DNA from: Xanthobacter sp. NM-25
GTDB taxonomy: Bacteria > Pseudomonadota > Alphaproteobacteria > Rhizobiales > Xanthobacteraceae
Reading direction: 5' to 3'
DNA length: 64,000 nucleotides
Assembly (NCBI RefSeq): GCF_022138605.1
Contig: NZ_JACBFS010000005.1
Span: 310,001 to 374,000 of the forward strand
This document shows positions 16,793 through 25,433 of this stretch, in pieces. Position numbers and translations under genes: made by a program. Under the pieces are notes generated by a model, which was given only the letters and a program-made list of their open reading frames with translations, searched no databases and was not told where the DNA came from. Each line of letters begins with the position of its first letter. Within the stretch, counting starts at the first letter, position 1.

Positions 16793-18115
16793 ATGTCCGT
16801 GATGCCCAGTCTCGAGCCTGCCCCCACGCCTTCGGTGAGCGATCGCACCAGCGCGGCCATTCAAGATGTTCTGGCGGGGCGGCGCCGCGGACCGCGGGCC
16901 GCCTTCCTGTTCGCCGGGCCGGCGGTGATCGCCTCGATCGCCTATATGGATCCCGGCAATTTCGCCACCAACATCCAGGCCGGCGCTCATTACGGGTACA
17001 CGCTGCTGTGGGTGGTGGTGCTGGCGAACCTGATCGCCATGCTGTTCCAGGCACTGTCGGCGAAGCTCGGCATCGTCACCGGGCGCAATCTGGCGGAGCT
17101 GTGCCGGGAACAGGCGCCCCGCCCGCTGGTGGGGGTGATGTGGGTGGTGAGCGAGATCGCCGCCATGGCCACCGATCTCGCCGAATTCCTGGGCGGCGCC
17201 ATCGGCCTGTCGCTGCTGTTCGGCCTGCCGCTGCTGGCGGGCATGGGCGTCACCGCGGTCATCACCTACGGCATCCTGCTGTTCGATCGCCAGGGGTTCC
17301 GCCCCATGGAGCTGATTATCGGCGCCCTGGTGGCAGTGATCGGCCTTTGCTACCTCATCGAGATGTTCGTGGCGCCGGTGGATTGGGCCGCCGTGGCGGT
17401 GCATGCGGTGTGGCCGCAGATGCCGGATTCCACCGCGCTGCTGATCTCGGTGGGCATCATCGGCGCCACCGTGATGCCGCATGCGCTGTTCCTGCATTCC
17501 GGCCTGACGCAGAACCGCGCCACGCCGCAGGATGCGGCGCAGCGCCGGATGCTGCTGCGCTTCTCCAATCGCGAGGTGGTGCTGGCGCTGGCGGTGGCGG
17601 GGCTCGTCAACATGGCCATGGTGATCATGGCGGCCAGTGCCTTCCATCTGGGGCATAGCGAGGTGGCGGAGATCGCCACCGCCTATCACACGCTGACGCC
17701 GCTGCTGGGCGCGGCGGCGGCGGGGCTGTTCCTGGTGTCACTGATCGCGTCGGGCATCTCCAGCTCGGTGGTGGGCACCATGGCTGGCCAGCTGATCATG
17801 CAGGGCTTCGTCGGTTTCCGCATTCCGCTGCTGCTGCGCCGCCTCATCACCATGGTGCCGGCCTTCGTGGTGGTGGCCATGGGGGTCGACACCACCTACG
17901 CGCTGGTGCTGAGCCAGGTGGTGCTGTCCATTGCCCTGCCGGTGCCGATGATCGCTCTGGTGGTGTTCACGGCGCGGCGCGACATCATGGGTGAGTTCGT
18001 GAATTCCCCGCTGGTGAGCGTGCTGGCCGTGGTCGGCAGCGTCCTGGTTCTGGGGCTGAACGGCGTGCTGCTCGCCGATGCCTTCGGGCTGCCCATTCCG
18101 GGCCTCGGGTCGTAG
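16793..18115 (+). CDS. mntH: Nramp-family Mn2+/Fe2+:H+ symporter MntH
   Basis: 440 aa, 11 predicted membrane segments. The metal-binding DPGN motif is Asp53-Asn56 and the TM6 MPH motif is Met228-Pro229-His230, as in functional bacterial Nramp transporters. Start ATG 16793 (MSVMPSLEP). Inner-membrane proton-driven manganese uptake, controlled by the divergent mntR through the 22-bp palindrome. It converges on the acoR-type gene, with 6 bp between the stops. Confidence 0.95.
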   Translation: MSVMPSLEPAPTPSVSDRTSAAIQDVLAGRRRGPRAAFLFAGPAVIASIAYMDPGNFATNIQAGAHYGYTLLWVVVLANLIAMLFQALSAKLGIVTGRNLAELCREQAPRPLVGVMWVVSEIAAMATDLAEFLGGAIGLSLLFGLPLLAGMGVTAVITYGILLFDRQGFRPMELIIGALVAVIGLCYLIEMFVAPVDWAAVAVHAVWPQMPDSTALLISVGIIGATVMPHALFLHSGLTQNRATPQDAAQRRMLLRFSNREVVLALAVAGLVNMAMVIMAASAFHLGHSEVAEIATAYHTLTPLLGAAAAGLFLVSLIASGISSSVVGTMAGQLIMQGFVGFRIPLLLRRLITMVPAFVVVAMGVDTTYALVLSQVVLSIALPVPMIALVVFTARRDIMGEFVNSPLVSVLAVVGSVLVLGLNGVLLADAFGLPIPGLGS

Positions 18116-18121
18116 CCACGG

Positions 18122-20158
18122 CTAGGGCTGCCGGGTGCCCCGCTCGGTGGTGGCCAGGTGGCGGTGCAGCGTCGAGCGGTGAATTCCGAGCCGCCGCGCT
18201 GCTTCGGAAATATTGCCGTTGGCGGTGGCGAGTGCGGTCTGGATGGCGGCACGGGTGATGGTGTCGAGATCGCCGCGCGGGTTCGACACGGTGCTTTCGG
18301 TGGTGTCGGCGGCCGGTATGGCGCGGATATCGGCCGGCAAGGCGTCTACGTCCAGCTCGCTGCCGGGCTCGGCCAGCGCATGCAGCACCTTCAGCGTGCC
18401 CACGAACTGCCGGAAGTTGCCGGGCCAGGCATGCCGGACGAGGCGGTCGACGCACGCCGCCGACAGGCGGGGGGCCTCGGGCCCATCGGCCAGGGTCGCC
18501 CAGAAGGCGCGCACCATGGCGTCGCGATCGGGCAGGCTGCGCAGAGCCGGCAGGGCCACGGTATATTGGGCGATGCGGAAATAGAGGTCGGCCCGGAACG
18601 CCCCACTCTCCACCAATTGCTTGAGATCCCGGTGGGAGGCGCAGAGCAGGCTGAAGTCCACCGGCACCGCGCGACCGCCGCCGAGCGGCATCACCTCGCG
18701 ATCCTGCAGTACCCGCAGCAGGCGCGTCTGCAGCGACAAGGGCATGTCGCCGATCTCGTCGAGGAACAGCACGCCGCCGTCGGCCTCCCGCAGCAGGCCC
18801 TTGAAGCCAGCCCGGCGTGCACCCGTGAACGCGCCTTCCTCATAGCCGAACAGCTCCGACTCGATGAGGCCCTCGGGCAAGGCGGCGCAATTGATGGCGG
18901 CGAACGGCCGGGCGGCCCGGCTGGACCGGGCGTGCACCTGGCGGCTGAAGACCTCCTTGCCGGTGCCGGTCTCACCCTGCACCAGCACCGGAACGCCGGC
19001 TTCCAGCAGCCGGACGGCGCGGCGCAGCGCCTCGGTGGTTGCGGGGTCGAAATGGGGGAGGGAGGAGGCAGCCTCCGGTCCCCGCCGATCGGTGGAGGGG
19101 CGCGCGCCGGCAGGGGCGCTGCTGCGCTGCGGTGCGCGCTCGGCGCCGCCCGTGCTGCCGCTGATTGTCTCCTCGCGGGCCTGCGGCGAGGAGGCGGGTG
19201 CGCCTGCGGCGGGCCGGTCAGTGTCCCTGGCGGCTGCGGCGTGACGCATCTTGCGGTCGAACCGCAGGTGCAACTGGGCGCCATTGGCGGCGCGCACCCG
19301 CCGCTCCTCACCGTCGCGGCCGAGACTGCCGTCGAACAACTCGCTGTAGCGTCGCCGTTTCAGCGCATCCCAATCGAGGCCGAGCTGGGCGAGGCCGGTG
19401 CGGTTGGCGGCCACCAGCCGATACTCCTCGAACACCAGGATGCCTTCATGGCTGGTACCCAGGAAGCTCGGGTCTCCATGGAAGCGGACCACGTTGCAAT
19501 CGGGAAAGGCGCCGTCGAACAGCCGGTGCTCCACCTGGTTCACCGCCAGCTGCACCAGGCCCATGGCATGGAGCTGCGGCACCGTGGCCGGGCCGGACAG
19601 GTCCAGGAGGCCGAGCACGTCGCCATAGGGATCGAGGATGGGCACGGCGGCGCAGCTGAGGAAGCCGTGGGCCTCGGCATAATGTTCCGCGCCGCGCACC
19701 TCCAGGGGGCGGCGCTCCTCCAGAGCCGTGCCGATGGCATTGGTGCCCAGCGCCGCTTCGCTCCAGTTGACGCCGGGCTTGAGCGCCACCTGGGCGGCGC
19801 GGTCGGCGAAATCGGCGCTGCCCACCGTGTCGAGCACCAGCCCGGTGGGATCGGTGAGGATGACGATGGAGCCGGTCACGTTGGCATTGGCGTGCAGCGC
19901 CTCCAGCTCCGGCCGGCAGCGGCGCCAGAGCGCCTCGGTCTTGTCGCGCCGCTGGCGCAGCTCACCGGAGGTCAGAGGCTCGGCGGCCACACCTCCGCCT
20001 GTCGGCAGGCCGCGCGCGGCGCAGCGGGTCCAAGAGCGCAGGATCGGCGGTGCCACGTCGTCGCAGACCGTTTCGCCCGAGAAAAAGCGCTGCCGCGCCT
20101 GCTCCAGCGCCTGTGGCGACAGCAGATAAGCGGTGGGCGACGGGATGATTTGCGGCAT
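18122..20158 (-). CDS. Sigma-54-dependent transcriptional activator, AcoR type
   Basis: 678 aa from ATG 20158 (an upstream frame to 20389 exists but overlaps the regulatory region). The N-terminal sensor/GAF region (about 60-310) is followed by a low-complexity Ala/Ser/Arg linker, then an AAA+ domain with Walker A GETGTGKE, the sigma-54 contact motif GAFTGA (residues 442-447) and Walker B GGVLFLDEIG. The C-terminal Fis-type HTH reads GNISEAARRLGIHRSTLHRHL. AcoR-like activators switch on acetoin, acetaldehyde or ethanol oxidation genes; the target here is most likely the divergent aldehyde dehydrogenase, which has a sigma-54 promoter. Confidence 0.93.
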   Translation of the reverse strand: MPQIIPSPTAYLLSPQALEQARQRFFSGETVCDDVAPPILRSWTRCAARGLPTGGGVAAEPLTSGELRQRRDKTEALWRRCRPELEALHANANVTGSIVILTDPTGLVLDTVGSADFADRAAQVALKPGVNWSEAALGTNAIGTALEERRPLEVRGAEHYAEAHGFLSCAAVPILDPYGDVLGLLDLSGPATVPQLHAMGLVQLAVNQVEHRLFDGAFPDCNVVRFHGDPSFLGTSHEGILVFEEYRLVAANRTGLAQLGLDWDALKRRRYSELFDGSLGRDGEERRVRAANGAQLHLRFDRKMRHAAAARDTDRPAAGAPASSPQAREETISGSTGGAERAPQRSSAPAGARPSTDRRGPEAASSLPHFDPATTEALRRAVRLLEAGVPVLVQGETGTGKEVFSRQVHARSSRAARPFAAINCAALPEGLIESELFGYEEGAFTGARRAGFKGLLREADGGVLFLDEIGDMPLSLQTRLLRVLQDREVMPLGGGRAVPVDFSLLCASHRDLKQLVESGAFRADLYFRIAQYTVALPALRSLPDRDAMVRAFWATLADGPEAPRLSAACVDRLVRHAWPGNFRQFVGTLKVLHALAEPGSELDVDALPADIRAIPAADTTESTVSNPRGDLDTITRAAIQTALATANGNISEAARRLGIHRSTLHRHLATTERGTRQP

Positions 20159-20187
20159 CGGCACCCTCGGCTTGATTTCGCTCCCGC

Positions 20188-20258
20188 GCGACAGCTGTCG
20201 CATCTTGCAACAGGTGTCGCAGGTTCTTGTTCTTCTCGGCGACAGTTTCGCACGACAG
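20188..20258. promoter_or_regulatory. Upstream activator site cluster (TGTCGC/GCGACA half-sites)
   Basis: Five copies of the half-site occur in 71 bp: a perfect 14-bp palindrome GCGACAGCTGTCGC at 20188-20201, TGTCGC at 20215-20220, GCGACAG at 20239-20245 and CGACAG at 20253-20258. They lie about 125-200 bp upstream of the -24/-12 promoter, the normal distance for enhancer binding by a sigma-54 activator that contacts polymerase through DNA looping. Binding by the adjacent AcoR-type protein is inferred. Confidence 0.6.
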
Positions 20259-20383
20259 TTTGCCCGTCGTCCAGCAGCGGCGCCGCCGCGCGCGCGAAGT
20301 CTTGATTTCCTCTTGTTTTCATCTGCCGTGAAACAAGCACTTACCGCACTGCAAAAGCGAAAGATCCATGGCCGGGCACCGGT

Positions 20384-20400
20384 TGGCACGAGGGCTGCGA
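20384..20400 (+). promoter_or_regulatory. Sigma-54 (-24/-12) promoter of the aldehyde dehydrogenase gene
   Basis: TGGCACG-N4-CTGCG. The invariant GG (20385-20386) and GC (20397-20398) are 12 bp apart, as required, and TGGCACG matches the -24 consensus fully. Predicted transcription start near 20410, about 20 bp before the ribosome site GGGAGG and the ATG at 20432. Confidence 0.75.
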
Positions 20401-20431
20401 TGGGGCCCCCGACCCATCACGGGAGGAAACC

Positions 20432-21952
20432 ATGAACAAGCCTGAACTGCTCGCCGCCCAGAATGCCTCGCCCTTCAAGGCCCGCTACGGCAATTTCATC
20501 GGCGGCACCTTCGTGGAGCCGGTGAACGGCCGCTATTTCGAGAACATCTCGCCCATCAACGGCAAGGTCATCTGCGAGGTCGCCCGCTCCGACGAACAGG
20601 ATATCGAGAAGGCGCTCGACGCCGCCCATGCCGCCAAGGACGCCTGGGGCCGCACCCCGGCCGCCGAGCGTGCCCTGGTGCTGCTGCGCATCGCCGATCG
20701 CCTGGAGGAGAACCTCGACCTTCTGGCCCTCGCCGAAACCTGGGACAACGGCAAGCCGATCCGCGAGACCACCGCGGCCGACATTCCGCTGGCCATCGAC
20801 CACTTCCGCTATTTCGCCGCCTGCGTGCGGTCCCAGGAAGGCGCCCTCTCCGAGATCGACCACGACACCATCGCCTATCACTTCCACGAGCCCCTCGGCG
20901 TGGTGGGCCAGATCATTCCCTGGAACTTCCCCATCCTGATGGGCGCCTGGAAGCTCGCTCCGGCCATCGCCGCCGGCAATTGCGTGGTGCTGAAGCCGGC
21001 CGAGCAGACCCCGGCCTCCATGCTGCTGCTGGCCGAGCTCATCGCCGACATTCTGCCCCCCGGTGTGCTCAACGTCGTCAATGGTTTTGGCCTGGAGGCG
21101 GGCAAGCCGCTGGCGTCGTCCAAGCGCATCGCCAAGATCGCCTTCACCGGCGAGACCGGCACCGGCCGCCTCATCATGGGCTATGCCAGCCAGAACCTCA
21201 TTCCGGTGACCCTAGAACTGGGCGGCAAGTCCCCCAACATCTTCTTCTCCGACGTGGCGGCGGAGGATGACGACTTCTTCGATAAGGCCATTGAGGGCTT
21301 CGTGATGTTCGCCCTCAATCAGGGCGAAGTGTGCACCTGCCCGAGCCGCGCGCTGGTGCAGGAGAGCGTCTACGACCGCTTCATGGAGAAGGCGCTGGCC
21401 CGGGTCGCCGCCATCAAGCAGGGCTCGCCGCTCGATCCCGCAACCATGATCGGCGCCCAGGCCTCCAGCGAGCAGATGCACAAGATCCTGAGCTATATCG
21501 ACATCGGCAAGGCGGAAGGGGCCAAGGTGCTGGCCGGCGGCGAGCGCAACACCCTCGATGGCGATCTCGCCGACGGCTTCTATGTGAAGCCCACCGTGTT
21601 CCTCGGCAACAATTCCATGCGCATCTTCCAGGAGGAGATCTTCGGCCCGGTGGTGTCGGTGACCACCTTCAAGGACGAGGCGGAAGCCCTCCACATCGCC
21701 AACGACACCCTGTTCGGCCTCGGCGCCGGCGTGTGGACCCGCGACGGCTCGCGGGCCTACCGCTTCGGCCGCGCCATCCAGGCCGGCCGGGTGTGGACCA
21801 ATTGCTACCATGCCTATCCGGCCCATGCGGCCTTCGGTGGCTACAAGCAATCCGGCATCGGCCGCGAGACCCACAAGATGATGCTCGACCATTATCAGCA
21901 GACCAAGAATCTGTTGGTGAGCTACAGCCCCAAGAAGCTCGGCTTCTTCTGA
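20432..21952 (+). CDS. Aldehyde dehydrogenase (acetaldehyde dehydrogenase, ExaC/AcoD class)
   Basis: 506 aa, the usual length of this class, with GGGAGGAAACC before the ATG. NAD-dependent oxidation of acetaldehyde to acetate. The nucleotide-binding FTGETGTGR, the general base in LELGGKSPN, and the catalytic Cys301 in NQGEVCTCPSR are visible; the CTC pair with a second Cys303 is typical of ExaC/AldB-type enzymes. Driven by a sigma-54 promoter and a divergent AcoR-type activator; adhP follows downstream. The pair would convert ethanol to acetate. Confidence 0.93.
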   Translation: MNKPELLAAQNASPFKARYGNFIGGTFVEPVNGRYFENISPINGKVICEVARSDEQDIEKALDAAHAAKDAWGRTPAAERALVLLRIADRLEENLDLLALAETWDNGKPIRETTAADIPLAIDHFRYFAACVRSQEGALSEIDHDTIAYHFHEPLGVVGQIIPWNFPILMGAWKLAPAIAAGNCVVLKPAEQTPASMLLLAELIADILPPGVLNVVNGFGLEAGKPLASSKRIAKIAFTGETGTGRLIMGYASQNLIPVTLELGGKSPNIFFSDVAAEDDDFFDKAIEGFVMFALNQGEVCTCPSRALVQESVYDRFMEKALARVAAIKQGSPLDPATMIGAQASSEQMHKILSYIDIGKAEGAKVLAGGERNTLDGDLADGFYVKPTVFLGNNSMRIFQEEIFGPVVSVTTFKDEAEALHIANDTLFGLGAGVWTRDGSRAYRFGRAIQAGRVWTNCYHAYPAHAAFGGYKQSGIGRETHKMMLDHYQQTKNLLVSYSPKKLGFF

Positions 21953-22359
21953 TCGGGGCTTGAACCGGCCATGGCCGGCGGCGGGGCGGGGATGCCCGGC
22001 ATCCTCAACTCATTCCGCTCCGCCGCCGGGAACCGCGCCGGGCCCGGCATCGTTTCAGCGCTGGACGCCTCCAGCCTGAGGCAAGCCCGGTCGCGGAGAA
22101 CAGACCAGGTGCAACATTCAGGGAGGATACGACGGCCATGTCACAGGCCGGAAGCCAGTTTCCCCCTGGCTTCCGGTGGCCGTTGTCCCCACCACATTCC
22201 ATGCCGTGCCAGCCTGCGGCGCCCGGAGCCCCGAAAGCGGTCCGTGGCGCACCCCTCCTGCGCCAGCCTGCGGCATCTGTCCCCCAATTGGCATTGGTCC
22301 ACCCGCCCCGCGCCGCGGTGCCGCTGCATCGGCCGCCGGGCAGATCGAAAGGGAGCCAC
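21953..22359 (+). other. 407-bp gap between aldehyde and alcohol dehydrogenase genes
   Basis: No gene is supported. It contains the strong hairpin at 22148-22176. Open frames run through it in-frame into adhP (from 22138), but they lack a ribosome site and their translation looks unlike a protein. No second -24/-12 box with correct spacing was found, so adhP may be expressed by read-through or from an unidentified promoter. Confidence 0.4.
22148..22176 (+). terminator. Strong hairpin in the aldehyde dehydrogenase - adhP gap
   Basis: Perfect 11-bp stem (CCGGAAGCCAG / CTGGCTTCCGG) with a 7-nt loop TTTCCCC. No T-run follows, so it is either a weak terminator or an RNA-stabilising or processing element that lets the upstream dehydrogenase be expressed more than adhP. 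Confidence 0.45.
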
Positions 22360-23388
22360 ATGACAAAGACCATGAAGGCCGCCGTCGCCCACGCCTTCGG
22401 CCAGCCCCTGTCCATCGAGGAGGTACCGGTGCCGACGCCCGGTCCCGGCCAGATCCTGGTGAAGATCGCCGCCTCCGGCGTCTGCCACACCGACCTGCAC
22501 GCAGTCGAAGGGGACTGGCCGGTGAAGCCGAAGCCTCCCTTCATTCCTGGCCATGAGGGCGTGGGCTACGTGGCCGGCGTCGGCGCCGGCGTGCGGCATG
22601 TCAGGGAGGGCGACCGGGTCGGCGTGCCGTGGCTCTACACCGCCTGTGGTCATTGCAAACATTGCCTCGGCGGCTGGGAGACCCTGTGCGAGGAGCAGCA
22701 GAACACCGGCTATTCCGTGAATGGCGGCTTCGCCGAATATGTGGTGGCGGACCCCAATTTCGTCGGTCACCTGCCGGCCAATGTCTCCTTCACCGAAATC
22801 GCGCCGATCCTGTGCGCGGGTGTGACCGTCTATAAGGGGCTGAAGGTGACCGATACCAAGCCTGACGACTGGGTGGTGATCTCCGGCATCGGCGGGCTCG
22901 GGCATCTGGCCGTGCAGTATGCCAAGGCCATGGGCCTCAACGTGATCGCCGTGGACATCGACGACGCCAAGCTCGATCTGGCCAAGCGGCTCGGCGCCGC
23001 GCTCACCGTCAACGCCCGCACTGCCGATCCGGTGGCGTTCGTGAAGAAGGAAGTGGGCGGGGCCCAGGGGGTGCTCGTCACCGCCGTCTCGCCCAAGGCC
23101 TTCGAGCAGGCGCTGGGCATGGTGGGGCGTGGCGGCACGGTGGCCCTCAACGGCCTGCCGCCCGGCGACTTCCCGCTCTCCATCTTCGACACGGTGCTGA
23201 ACGGCATCACCGTGCGCGGCTCCATCGTCGGCACCCGGCTGGACCTGCAGGAGGCCCTGAACTTCGCCGGCGAGGGCAAGGTGAAGGCCACCATCGAGAC
23301 CGAGCGCCTGGAGGACATCAACGCCATCTTCGCCCGCATGCACAAGGGCGACATCCAGGGCCGCATCGTCCTCAATTTCGAGGGCTGA
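22360..23388 (+). CDS. adhP: Zinc-dependent alcohol dehydrogenase AdhP
   Basis: 342 aa from ATG 22360, preceded by AAAGGGAG. NAD-dependent ethanol oxidation in the cytoplasm. Catalytic zinc ligands are in GVCHTDLH (near residue 43) and PGHEGVG (near 66); structural zinc ligands are in CGHCKHCLGGWETLC (near 98-112); the Rossmann motif is GIGGLGH (near 178). Matches the E. coli AdhP class along its length. Downstream of the aldehyde dehydrogenase in the same direction, completing an ethanol-to-acetate route. Confidence 0.95.
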   Translation: MTKTMKAAVAHAFGQPLSIEEVPVPTPGPGQILVKIAASGVCHTDLHAVEGDWPVKPKPPFIPGHEGVGYVAGVGAGVRHVREGDRVGVPWLYTACGHCKHCLGGWETLCEEQQNTGYSVNGGFAEYVVADPNFVGHLPANVSFTEIAPILCAGVTVYKGLKVTDTKPDDWVVISGIGGLGHLAVQYAKAMGLNVIAVDIDDAKLDLAKRLGAALTVNARTADPVAFVKKEVGGAQGVLVTAVSPKAFEQALGMVGRGGTVALNGLPPGDFPLSIFDTVLNGITVRGSIVGTRLDLQEALNFAGEGKVKATIETERLEDINAIFARMHKGDIQGRIVLNFEG

Positions 23389-23553
23389 GAGGGCCCGTGC
23401 CTCTCCGGGGCGGGGGCGTCTGCGACGGCCTCGCCTCGGGGGGGCGCGTTTGCCTTATTTTTGATCAGCGGTGCACAGGGGCGGATTTCCGCCCGAAAAC
23501 TGGCCTCGGCCTTGCTCTGACCTCTCCCGGCTTTGGTTCATGGAGAGTTTGCA

Positions 23554-24513
23554 ATGTCGGACGATGCCCTGCACCCCGTCGTCGTAGCGAAGAAGACCAT
23601 CGAGGCCGACAATATGGTCTCGTTCGAGCTGGTGGATCCGGCGGGCGCCGAACTGCCGGCATTCTCCCCCGGCTCGCATATCGATGTGACCCTGCCCAGC
23701 GGCATGGTGCGCCAATATTCGCTGTTCAACAGCGCCCATGAGCGCAACCATTATCTCATCGGCGTGTGGAAGGATGCCAACAGCCGCGGCGGCTCGGTGG
23801 CCCTCTACCAGGATGTGCAGGTGGGCGACACGCTTCAGGTGAGCACGCCGCGCAACCGCTTCGAGGTGCCGGAAACCACCACCCGCGCCCTGCTGCTGGC
23901 CCGCGGCATCGGTGTCACTCCGATCCTCTCCATTGCCGATCATCTGAAGGCCCGGGGCATTCCCTTCGAGCTGCACTATCTGTTCGCCGGCGGCTCGCCG
24001 GGTTCGTTCAAGGGGATGATCGAAGCGTCGGCCTTCGCCGGAGACACCACCTTCTACCTGGAAGGGGCGCAGCCGCCGTTCAATCCCGCCACCATCCTCG
24101 CCGACCGACCGGCCGATACCGAGCTGTTCATCTGCGGTGTCGACTGGTGGATGGAACCCATCGTCAAGACCGCCCAGCAGAAGGGCATCGACCCCGCCCT
24201 GATCCATATGGAGCGGTTCGGCGGCAAGGCGCCGGCGCCGCTCTTGGACAAGGTGTTCGAGGTCAAGATCGCCTCCACTGGAAAGACCTACAAGATCCCC
24301 GGCGACAAGTCGGTGTCGGGAGCGCTGGAGGAGCGGGGCGTCAAGATCCGCACCTCCTGCGAGCAGGGCGCCTGCGGCACCTGCAAGGTGAAGGTGCTGG
24401 AGGGCGAGGTGGACCACCGCGACAAGCGCCTCTCCACCGCCGAGAAGGAAGAGGGCTGGATGCTGGCCTGCGTGTCGCGTGGCAAAGGCGACCTGCTGGT
24501 GTTGGACTTGTGA
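23554..24513 (+). CDS. PDR/VanB family oxidoreductase (phthalate dioxygenase reductase-like)
   Basis: 319 aa from ATG 23554, with GGAGAG eight bases upstream. Domain order: FMN-binding barrel (RQYSLFNS, residues ~55-62), NAD-binding domain (LLLARGIGVTPILS near 112) and a C-terminal plant-type 2Fe-2S domain (CEQGACGTC...C, residues ~270-308). Such proteins feed electrons from NADH to Rieske oxygenases or demethylases. No oxygenase component is encoded nearby, so its partner lies elsewhere or it serves another acceptor. Confidence 0.92.
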   Translation: MSDDALHPVVVAKKTIEADNMVSFELVDPAGAELPAFSPGSHIDVTLPSGMVRQYSLFNSAHERNHYLIGVWKDANSRGGSVALYQDVQVGDTLQVSTPRNRFEVPETTTRALLLARGIGVTPILSIADHLKARGIPFELHYLFAGGSPGSFKGMIEASAFAGDTTFYLEGAQPPFNPATILADRPADTELFICGVDWWMEPIVKTAQQKGIDPALIHMERFGGKAPAPLLDKVFEVKIASTGKTYKIPGDKSVSGALEERGVKIRTSCEQGACGTCKVKVLEGEVDHRDKRLSTAEKEEGWMLACVSRGKGDLLVLDL

Positions 24514-24539
24514 CACGTCCCGCCAAGGCCGGGGGATGT

Positions 24540-24557
24540 CCCTCAGTGAGGGTCTTT
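24540..24557 (+). terminator. Short hairpin with T-rich tail after the PDR reductase gene
   Basis: CCCTC-AGT-GAGGG followed by TCTTT, 27 bp after the stop. A 5-bp stem is weak, but position and the U-rich tail suit a rho-independent terminator. Confidence 0.35.
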
Positions 24558-24671
24558 AAATACCTTTGATGGCGGGCCGGCATTGCCGAAAAGGCGCGCG
24601 CGGCCCGCAGAAAATTTAGGCACTGGCGCGGCGCCCTCGGGCGCCGCCGCACGAGCCGCAGGATCGGGAGC

Positions 24672-24872
24672 ATGGTCATGCCGAGCGACGTGGAGCTGTG
24701 GCGCACCGCCTGGGTCATCGCCGAGCAATATGGCTCCGAGGGAGTCGATTTCGCCGCGGAGATGGCCCAGAGCTTCGAGAGCGGGGGCAAGACCTTCGAG
24801 CAGGGGGTGTGGCTCGCCATCATGTATAAGGTGGAGGAGATCACCGCCGGCGAGGGGCGCGCCCTGCAATAG
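24672..24872 (+). CDS. Small uncharacterised protein (DUF6961-like)
   Basis: 66 aa from ATG 24672 (or 60 aa... from ATG 24678), preceded by CGGGAG. Helical, acidic, with pattern ELWRTAWVIAEQYGSEGVDFA...GGKTFEQGVWLAIMYKVEEI. This recalls small alphaproteobacterial proteins of the DUF6961 type, assigned from memory of the pattern only. Flanked by the PDR reductase and, convergently, the Ehr small subunit gene. Codon pattern is like its neighbours, so I consider it a real gene; function unknown. Confidence 0.6.
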   Translation: MVMPSDVELWRTAWVIAEQYGSEGVDFAAEMAQSFESGGKTFEQGVWLAIMYKVEEITAGEGRALQ

Positions 24873-24911
24873 CCGGGCGGGGCTTTGCTCCGCGCGGATC
24901 GGCTTTGGGTG

Positions 24912-25424
24912 TCAGCGGGCAGGCATCGCCATCAGGCCGAGCAGGCCCTTGAGCAGCGCCGTGGGCGTCGGCGGGCAGCCGGGAATGCTGAGGTCCACCG
25001 GCAGCACCGCTTGCACGCCGCCCATCACCGCGTAGCTGCCGGCGAACAGGCCGCCGTTGAGGGCGCAATCTCCGGCGGCCACCACCCATTTGGGGGCGGG
25101 CGTGGCGTCATAGGTGCGCTTCAACGCTTCCCCCATGTTGCGCGTGACCGGCCCGGTCACCAGCAGCACGTCCGCATGGCGCGGCGAGGCCACGAACTTC
25201 AGCCCGAACCGGTCGATGTCGTAGAAGGCGTTGGAAAGCGCGTGGATTTCCAGCTCGCAGCCGTTGCAGGAACCGGCATCCACCTCGCGGATGGAGAGGC
25301 TGCGCCCGAGGGTGGCTTCCGCCGCCACGCCCACCTCCCGCGCCAGCGCGGCGAGTTCCACTGCACCGGGGCCGGGCTCCGTGAGCGGCGATGAGGCGAG
25401 GCTCTTGAACAGCAGGGTCAGCAT
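24912..25424 (-). CDS. Ehr complex small subunit (NuoB/HyfI-like, 4Fe-4S)
   Basis: 170 aa, peripheral iron-sulfur subunit of a complex I-related membrane complex. All four ligands of the N2-type cluster are present: Cys53 and Cys56 in SCNGC, Cys120 in GDC and Cys150 in PGCPP. So the terminal 4Fe-4S cluster is retained even though the partner large subunit has lost its [NiFe] ligands. Last gene of the six-gene operon, 9 bp after the large-subunit gene. Confidence 0.92.
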   Translation of the reverse strand: MLTLLFKSLASSPLTEPGPGAVELAALAREVGVAAEATLGRSLSIREVDAGSCNGCELEIHALSNAFYDIDRFGLKFVASPRHADVLLVTGPVTRNMGEALKRTYDATPAPKWVVAAGDCALNGGLFAGSYAVMGGVQAVLPVDLSIPGCPPTPTALLKGLLGLMAMPAR

Positions 25425-25433
25425 GCCGGCGCC

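Noticed and set aside
18158..20305. 715-codon open frame on the plus strand opposite the sigma-54 activator
   Set aside because: Composition of a shadow frame; the minus strand carries GAFTGA, Walker and Fis-HTH motifs.
21953..22359. N-terminal extension of AdhP starting at 22138
   Set aside because: No ribosome site and unusual Pro/Ala-rich translation; ATG 22360 has AAAGGGAG and matches the family start.
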